Assembly: GCA_023544645.1 (NCBI GenBank) | Contig: JAMJFO010000002.1 | Location: 62,001-126,000 of the forward strand | Direction: 5' to 3' | Source: Desulfobulbaceae bacterium | Lineage (GTDB): Bacteria > Desulfobacterota > Desulfobulbia > Desulfobulbales > Desulfobulbaceae | Length of the DNA: 64,000 bases | The notes under the pieces: generated by a model | Seen by the model: only the letters and a program-made list of their open reading frames with translations | Told to the model about the DNA's origin: nothing | The model's database searches: none | Position numbers and translations under genes: made by a program | In this document: positions 59,640 through 64,000 of the stretch, piece by piece | Layout of the letters: the number at the start of each line of letters is the position of its first letter | Numbering within the stretch: position 1 is the stretch's first letter

Positions 59640-59672
59640 AATTTAATGCTTAAATTTAATGCGTCAAGCATT
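59640..59672. promoter_or_regulatory. Possible ArsR operator
   Basis: Two direct copies of AATTTAATGC (59640-59649 and 59653-59662) and an inverted repeat AATGCTT (59645-59651) / AAGCATT (59666-59672) lie about 55-85 bp upstream of the ArsR start. AT-rich palindromes are typical ArsR-family targets. The assignment is by position and composition only. Confidence 0.4.
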
Positions 59673-59694
59673 CTTTTGCGGTATAAGAAAAAAA

Positions 59695-60174
59695 TTATTT
59701 TGTCGACCGTTTGATCAATTCTTCTTTGGGAAAGAGCTTGAGGTATAGATAGGCGGCCAGTGCGATCATGCCGATGTTGATGAGCAGGTCCGGCATTATC
59801 CGGTTCTGGCCATGGAAGAGAGAGAGCCCGGTGAGGATGATGAGAAACTGGTAGCCGGTGCGGTGAAAGAGAAAAATTTCCCGAAGAATATAAAAATTGA
59901 TGGTGGGAACGATAAAATCGGCCAGCAGGTAAAAATCAAAATGACCTGCGTCGGCAATTGCCAGAAGGCGTTTGAGGGTCATGCCCAGCAGCAGGAGGCC
60001 GAGGAAAAGGTTTGTCCACATGTATCTGTGACGGCGGCTGAGCAAGGATTTGTTGTTGAGAAAAAATATCAGCTTGGCTCGGGTGTCCGGATTGTCGAAT
60101 TTCTTCAAAATCGAAGATTTGCTTTCGCCGTTCTGCAGCATAGCATCGATCTGCTTTTCAAGGGAGTCGGCCAT
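59695..60174 (-). CDS. Hypothetical membrane protein, 159 aa
   Basis: The N-terminal 40 residues are charged and helical (ADSLEKQIDAMLQNGESKSS), followed by four predicted membrane helices, including WTNLFLGLLLLGMTLKRLLA, FIVPTINFYILREIFLF and LLINIGMIALAAYLYLKLFP. I do not recognise the family. It lies upstream of the ArsR gene on the same strand and divergent from acsA. The end is 107 bp from the ArsR start. Confidence 0.7.
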   Translation of the reverse strand: MADSLEKQIDAMLQNGESKSSILKKFDNPDTRAKLIFFLNNKSLLSRRHRYMWTNLFLGLLLLGMTLKRLLAIADAGHFDFYLLADFIVPTINFYILREIFLFHRTGYQFLIILTGLSLFHGQNRIMPDLLINIGMIALAAYLYLKLFPKEELIKRSTK

Positions 60175-60258
60175 GGTGTATCCTTTTTGGGTTGGGGCAG
60201 CGCCCGTGATGGCACGTCTGCAAACAGAATGGTGATTGTCTTTTTCAGATACTCTATC

Positions 60259-60286
60259 TTGACATGAAGTTCAACAAAGGTACACT
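60259..60286 (+). promoter_or_regulatory. Possible sigma-70 promoter for acsA
   Basis: TTGACA (60259-60264), a 16-bp spacer and TACACT (60281-60286) lie about 155 bp before the acsA ATG. A second TTGACA at 60328-60333 lacks a good -10. The gap 60175-60439 holds no gene. Confidence 0.4.
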
Positions 60287-60439
60287 GTATTTTGGACGTA
60301 ATTTCAATTCAGGTCGGTTGATTGCCCTTGACAAAATTGGGTGAGAATATTACGGCATTTGTGTGACAAAGGCATGTGCCACGTTGTGGGGGTCGGTGGC
60401 AGATTAGAAGGTAAACTTTAAACCGAGAAGGAGAGTGTT

Positions 60440-62425
60440 ATGAGTGGGAATGACGATAAAATAACCAGTCTGCTCAGCGAGGGCCGGGTGTTTGAGCCTC
60501 CGGAGCAAGGCCGGGATGCCGCGTTCATCAAGAGCATGGATGAATATCACGCCCAGTATGAACGGTCCATGGAAGATCCTGAAGGATACTGGGCCGAGCG
60601 TGCTGAAGAACTGGTAACCTGGGACAGGAAATGGGATAAAGTCCTGGAGTGGGATTTTTCCAAACCAGAGATAAAATGGTTCCAGGGCGGCAAGCTCAAC
60701 ATATCCTACAACTGTCTGGACAGGCACCTGACCAGCGGCCGCCGCAACAAGGCCGCCATTATCTGGCAGGGTGAGCCGGAAGAGGACGTCAGAGTCTATA
60801 CCTACCAGATGCTCCACACCGAGGTATGCCGGTTTGCCAATGTTCTGAAGAAAAAGGGCGTCAGGAAAGGCGACCGGGTCTCCATCTATCTGCCGATGAT
60901 CCCTGAGCTGGCCATTGCCCTTCTCGCCTGCGCAAGGATCGGCGCCATGCACTCCGTGGTGTTTGCCGGATTTTCCGCTGTTGCCCTGCAGAGTCGTATC
61001 CAGGACAGTGAAGCCAAGGTGCTGGTCACTTCCGATGCTGTCCTGCGCGCCGGCAAGACCATACCGCTGAAGCCCAACGCCGACTCGGCGCTGGAGAACT
61101 GCCCTTCCATTGAGAACTGCATTGTCGTCCGCCGGGCGGGAAATGAAGTGCCCATGCAGGACGGCCGCGACAGCTGGTGGCACGAAGAGGTCGAGGCCCG
61201 GGATATTTCCAGTGAGTGCGCGCCGGAATCCATGGATGCCGAGGATGCTCTTTTTATCCTGTATACGTCCGGTTCCACAGGCAAACCCAAAGGGGTTGTG
61301 CATACAACCGGCGGCTATCTCACCTATGCCATGCATACCTGCCAGTACGTCTTTGACCTGAAAGATGATGACGTGTACTGGTGCACCGCTGATATCGGCT
61401 GGATCACCGGCCATACCTATATTCTCTACGGACCGCTTGGACTGGGAGCCACTTCGGTGATGTTTGAAGGCGTCCCCTCTTACCCCGGCCCGGACCGGTT
61501 CTGGAAAATTGTCGAGAAATTTAAGGTCAACACCTTCTATACCGCGCCCACGGTCATCCGCGCCCTGATGCGTGATGGCGAAGAGCCGACCCAGCGGCAT
61601 GATCTCTCCAGCCTGCGGATCCTCGGTTCGGTCGGCGAGCCTATCAATCCTGAGGCCTGGATGTGGTACCACCTCAATATCGGTAAATCAAAGCTCCCCA
61701 TTGTTGATACCTGGTGGCAGACAGAGACCGGCGGCATCCTTATCTCGCCCCTGCCGTACGCCACCACCCTGAAACCGGGTTCGACAACGTTCCCGCTGCC
61801 GGGTGTTGATGCAGCCATTTACACTGAAGACGGCAGGGAAGCCGCACCCAATGAGGGCGGTCACCTGGTTATCCGCAAACCCTGGCCGGGCATGCTGCGC
61901 GGGGTATTTGGCGACCCGGAACGCTTCAAGAAAACCTATTTCAGCCGCTATGAAAATATCTACGATCCGGAAGACGGTGCCCGCAAGGATGAAGACGGCT
62001 ACTTCTGGGTCATGGGCCGGCTTGACGATGTCATAAACGTTTCCGGCCACCGGCTGGGCACGGCTGAAATCGAATCCGCCCTGGTGGCGCATGCATCGGT
62101 TGCCGAGGCCGCGGTTGTGGGAATGCCCCATCCTATTAAGGGCCAGTCCATCTACGCCTATGTTACCCTGACCTCTGCCGCAACTGAAAGTGATGAGCTG
62201 CGCAAGGAGCTGGTCCAGCATGTCCGCAAGGAGATCGGGCCCATAGCCACCCCCGAGGTCATCCAATGGGCTCCGGGCCTGCCTAAAACCCGTTCCGGCA
62301 AGATCATGCGCCGCATCCTGCGCAAGATCGCGGCCAACGATCTCACGGATTTCGGCGATACCTCAACCCTGGCCGACCCGTCTGTTGTCGACAGCCTGGT
62401 GGCGGGCAAAAAGGCCTTGAATTAA
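60440..62425 (+). CDS. acsA: Acetyl-CoA synthetase
   Basis: AMP-forming ligase that activates acetate, 661 residues. Motif set: [16 protein letters not shown], the acetate-site region [29 protein letters not shown], and the A8 hinge [19 protein letters not shown]. The regulatory acetylation lysine sits in [15 protein letters not shown] near the C-terminus. The GAGAAGGAGAG ribosome-binding site is good. It is followed by a signalling protein with cNMP, CBS and DUF294 domains, a frequent neighbour of acs. Confidence 0.97.
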   Translation: MSGNDDKITSLLSEGRVFEPPEQGRDAAFIKSMDEYHAQYERSMEDPEGYWAERAEELVTWDRKWDKVLEWDFSKPEIKWFQGGKLNISYNCLDRHLTSGRRNKAAIIWQGEPEEDVRVYTYQMLHTEVCRFANVLKKKGVRKGDRVSIYLPMIPELAIALLACARIGAMHSVVFAGFSAVALQSRIQDSEAKVLVTSDAVLRAGKTIPLKPNADSALENCPSIENCIVVRRAGNEVPMQDGRDSWWHEEVEARDISSECAPESMDAEDALFILYTSGSTGKPKGVVHTTGGYLTYAMHTCQYVFDLKDDDVYWCTADIGWITGHTYILYGPLGLGATSVMFEGVPSYPGPDRFWKIVEKFKVNTFYTAPTVIRALMRDGEEPTQRHDLSSLRILGSVGEPINPEAWMWYHLNIGKSKLPIVDTWWQTETGGILISPLPYATTLKPGSTTFPLPGVDAAIYTEDGREAAPNEGGHLVIRKPWPGMLRGVFGDPERFKKTYFSRYENIYDPEDGARKDEDGYFWVMGRLDDVINVSGHRLGTAEIESALVAHASVAEAAVVGMPHPIKGQSIYAYVTLTSAATESDELRKELVQHVRKEIGPIATPEVIQWAPGLPKTRSGKIMRRILRKIAANDLTDFGDTSTLADPSVVDSLVAGKKALN

Positions 62426-62517
62426 CGGCTGGGGAGCTCTGAAGGGATCAGCGTTGCCGGCTTGTTCCGCAGGGTATGAATGTCACGGACAACCGCTGCA
62501 TGCAGTGGGTTGAATTG

Positions 62518-62553
62518 AGCAGGCGGGATGCTTGATGCATTCTGCCTGCTTTT
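62518..62553 (+). terminator. Possible terminator or attenuator after acsA
   Basis: AGCAGGC (62518-62524) pairs with GCCTGCT (62544-62550) with an inner ATGC/GCAT stem and is followed by TTTT. It lies 92 bp after acsA and just before the next gene, so it could separate or attenuate transcription into the DUF294 gene. Confidence 0.5.
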
Positions 62554-62568
62554 GGTTTGGAGATTGCA

Positions 62569-64000
62569 ATGGCGCCCCTTGACCAGGATGATGTGCACAG
62601 TGTCGCACCAGAGGTAGCGGTAGAATTTTTCCGCGAGATCATGCCGTTCAACACCTTGGACGAGGAGGCGTTGAACAGGCTGGCCCGTCATTGCCGCATA
62701 GATTTTTTCCCCAAGGGCACGCATCTTTTCAAGACCGGCGAGACAGAGGTGGAATATCTCTATGTCATCCAGCGGGGCGGGATAAAGAGCTTTATCGTTG
62801 ACGACGAAGGGGTGGTGACGCTCAAGGATTACCGGGGAGAGGGTTCGGTTATCGGCGCGCTTGCCCTTATCCGCGGCACCCGAGCCAATCTTGATGTGGA
62901 AACCGTGGAGGACACCTTCTGTTTCCTTGTCCCCAAGCAGATTTTCCTCGAGCTCATCAACGAGCAGCCTGGTTTTGCCCAGTATTACCTGAAATCATTG
63001 TCCAACAAGGTTGTGGCGACCGCCTATACCGAGTTGCGCCGGCATAAGTGGACCAGGCGGGGCGAAGACGACCTGTACCTGTTTACCAAACGGGCGGCTG
63101 AGCTCATCAAGACTGTGCGCAAGGTTCCGGCCACATGCTCCATTCAGGAAGCCGCCGCGGCCATGACCAGGTACAGGGTCGGTTCGCTGCTGATCCATGA
63201 CCCGGATAAACCAGAGGTAATAGTCGGGATCATCACTGACAAGGATTTGCGTTCCAAGGTGCTGGCCAGGGGGCTGGACTATACTCTCAAGGTTGAGGAG
63301 ATCATGTCCTCGCCGGTGCGGACCGTCGAGTCGCAGGCTGTCTGCTTTGAAGTGCTGCTCAAGATGATGTCGACCAATATTCACCACCTGGCGGTGGAGC
63401 AGGGCGGGCGGATCGCCGGGGTTATCACCTCCCACGATATCATGCTCCAGCAGGGGCATTCCCCCTATTACCTGTTCAAGGAAATTTTGTCGCAGACGAC
63501 CTTTCAGGGGCTTTATCCCCTGTCCCAGAAGATTCCGGAGATGATCCGCAGCCTCATTAAGGAAGGCGGGAAGGCCGGCAATATCACCAGGATGATCGCG
63601 GTATTGAATGATCATATCCTGGAGCGCATACTGACCCTGCTCGTGGATTATATGGGGCCGCCTCCCGTGCCCTTCTGTTTCCTCCTCATGGGCAGCGAGG
63701 GGCGCAGGGAGCAGACTTTTCGGACCGACCAGGATAATGCCATTATCTATGCGGATCCGGTGGATGAGGAGCAGAAAAAAGACGCGGAGAGCTACTTCAA
63801 GGAGTTTGCCAGGCAGGCGATAGATCAGCTGGTGAACTGCGGCTATCCGCTCTGTCCCGGAGACATCATGGCCAGAAATCCCAAGTGGTGTCAGCCTTAT
63901 TCCACCTGGTGCGGATATTTTGAGCGCTGGGTATCGGCGCCGGATCCACAGGAATTGCTCAATGTCATGATATTTTTTGATTTTCGCAGCGGCTTCGGTG
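62569..64000 (+). CDS. cNMP-binding, CBS and DUF294 nucleotidyltransferase-like protein, 3'-truncated
   Basis: 477 codons are visible and the frame is open at the right edge. Residues 20-140 are a cyclic-nucleotide-binding beta barrel (LFKTGETEVEYLYVIQRGGI). Two CBS domains follow (about residues 180-300, with VGSLLIHDPDKPEVIVGIIT and IHHLAVEQGGRIAGVITSHD). Next is the DUF294 domain with a GlnD-like nucleotidyltransferase motif GSEGRREQTFRTDQDNAI. This family is often encoded beside acs and acetate transporters and is thought to sense adenine nucleotides. ATG 62569 has GGAG 7 bp upstream. Confidence 0.93.
   Translation, partial: MAPLDQDDVHSVAPEVAVEFFREIMPFNTLDEEALNRLARHCRIDFFPKGTHLFKTGETEVEYLYVIQRGGIKSFIVDDEGVVTLKDYRGEGSVIGALALIRGTRANLDVETVEDTFCFLVPKQIFLELINEQPGFAQYYLKSLSNKVVATAYTELRRHKWTRRGEDDLYLFTKRAAELIKTVRKVPATCSIQEAAAAMTRYRVGSLLIHDPDKPEVIVGIITDKDLRSKVLARGLDYTLKVEEIMSSPVRTVESQAVCFEVLLKMMSTNIHHLAVEQGGRIAGVITSHDIMLQQGHSPYYLFKEILSQTTFQGLYPLSQKIPEMIRSLIKEGGKAGNITRMIAVLNDHILERILTLLVDYMGPPPVPFCFLLMGSEGRREQTFRTDQDNAIIYADPVDEEQKKDAESYFKEFARQAIDQLVNCGYPLCPGDIMARNPKWCQPYSTWCGYFERWVSAPDPQELLNVMIFFDFRSGFG

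Noticed and set aside
60302-60326. Sigma-54 promoter before acsA
   Set aside because: The GG-N10-GC spacing occurs (AGGTCGGTTGATTGC), but the -24 element departs from TTGGCA, so I prefer the sigma-70-type boxes upstream.
60404-61672. 422-aa minus-strand ORF
   Set aside because: It is antisense to acsA and has no domain of its own.
1-64000. CRISPR array, prophage, insertion sequence, tRNA or rRNA
   Set aside because: I saw no regular long direct repeats with spacers, no transposase or integrase, no phage genes and no tRNA cloverleaf. The six GTAC repeats are too short and closely spaced for a CRISPR array.

Overview
The window looks like a chromosomal segment of a Gram-negative, anaerobic, sulfate-reducing bacterium of the former Deltaproteobacteria, most likely in or near the Desulfobulbales. 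The evidence is a reductive-type dsrA-dsrB-dsrD cluster at the left edge, BamD and an omptin-type outer-membrane protein, a CbiK-type anaerobic chelatase, CooT- and LarB-type nickel proteins, and a separate F0 ATP-synthase operon. The order or family placement is inferred from gene content, not from a search. Most genes are moderately GC-rich housekeeping genes. I saw no insertion sequence, prophage, CRISPR array, tRNA or rRNA.

Layout. 1-2660: dsrA (5' end cut by the window), dsrB and dsrD, with a strong hairpin between dsrB and dsrD and a clear terminator after dsrD. 2.8-6.1 kb: biotin ligase, acrylyl-CoA reductase-like protein, arabinose-5-phosphate isomerase, and a CooT/His-rich pair probably linked to nickel. 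6.2-9.4 kb (minus): a 1018-aa membrane protein with an apparently inactive ubiquitin-E2-like domain, preceded by a possible 38-aa ORF. 9.6-16.4 kb: a DUF4388 protein, then a minus-strand block ending in a fused SecDF and LarB. 16.7-21.0 kb: a two-ORF kinase pair, a NIL-ferredoxin, and bamD/trxB/trxA. 21.3-24.5 kb: hemL and the F0 operon atpZ-atpI-atpB-atpE. 24.6-33 kb: rimO, an HU/IHF protein, a pseudouridine synthase, a UbiD-family decarboxylase, yjbQ, a glycine-zipper lipoprotein, rmuC and cbpM/cbpA. 33-42.1 kb: aroK, aroC, a GlgA-like synthase, GAPDH, an omptin-family protease, cbiK, surE and endonuclease IV.

The most unusual part is 42.2-48.9 kb. A ribbon-helix-helix-like gene sits next to six phased GTAC-core repeats and is followed by a 38-aa ORF with an excellent ribosome-binding site. 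Next comes a sigma-54 activator, divergent from a four-gene operon with a textbook -24/-12 promoter. That operon encodes a SpeD-like pyruvoyl decarboxylase with the Ser/His/Cys processing residues at the right spacing, a GNAT/FemAB-like acyltransferase, an ATP-grasp ligase and a fold-III PLP decarboxylase. I read it as a regulated pathway for an unknown amine or amino-acid conjugate.

49.0-58.9 kb: citrate synthase, an MgtC-like protein, and a complete nine-gene archaeal-type A/V-ATPase operon in the order H-I-K-E-C-F-A-B-D. The cell therefore appears to carry both F- and A-type rotary ATPases. Their c subunits differ in ion-site residues, which suggests H+ coupling for the F type and possibly Na+ for the A type. 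59-64 kb: an ArsR regulator with a BigR/SqrR-like cysteine pair next to a YgaP-like membrane protein, a small membrane protein, acetyl-CoA synthetase, and a cNMP/CBS/DUF294 protein cut off by the right edge.
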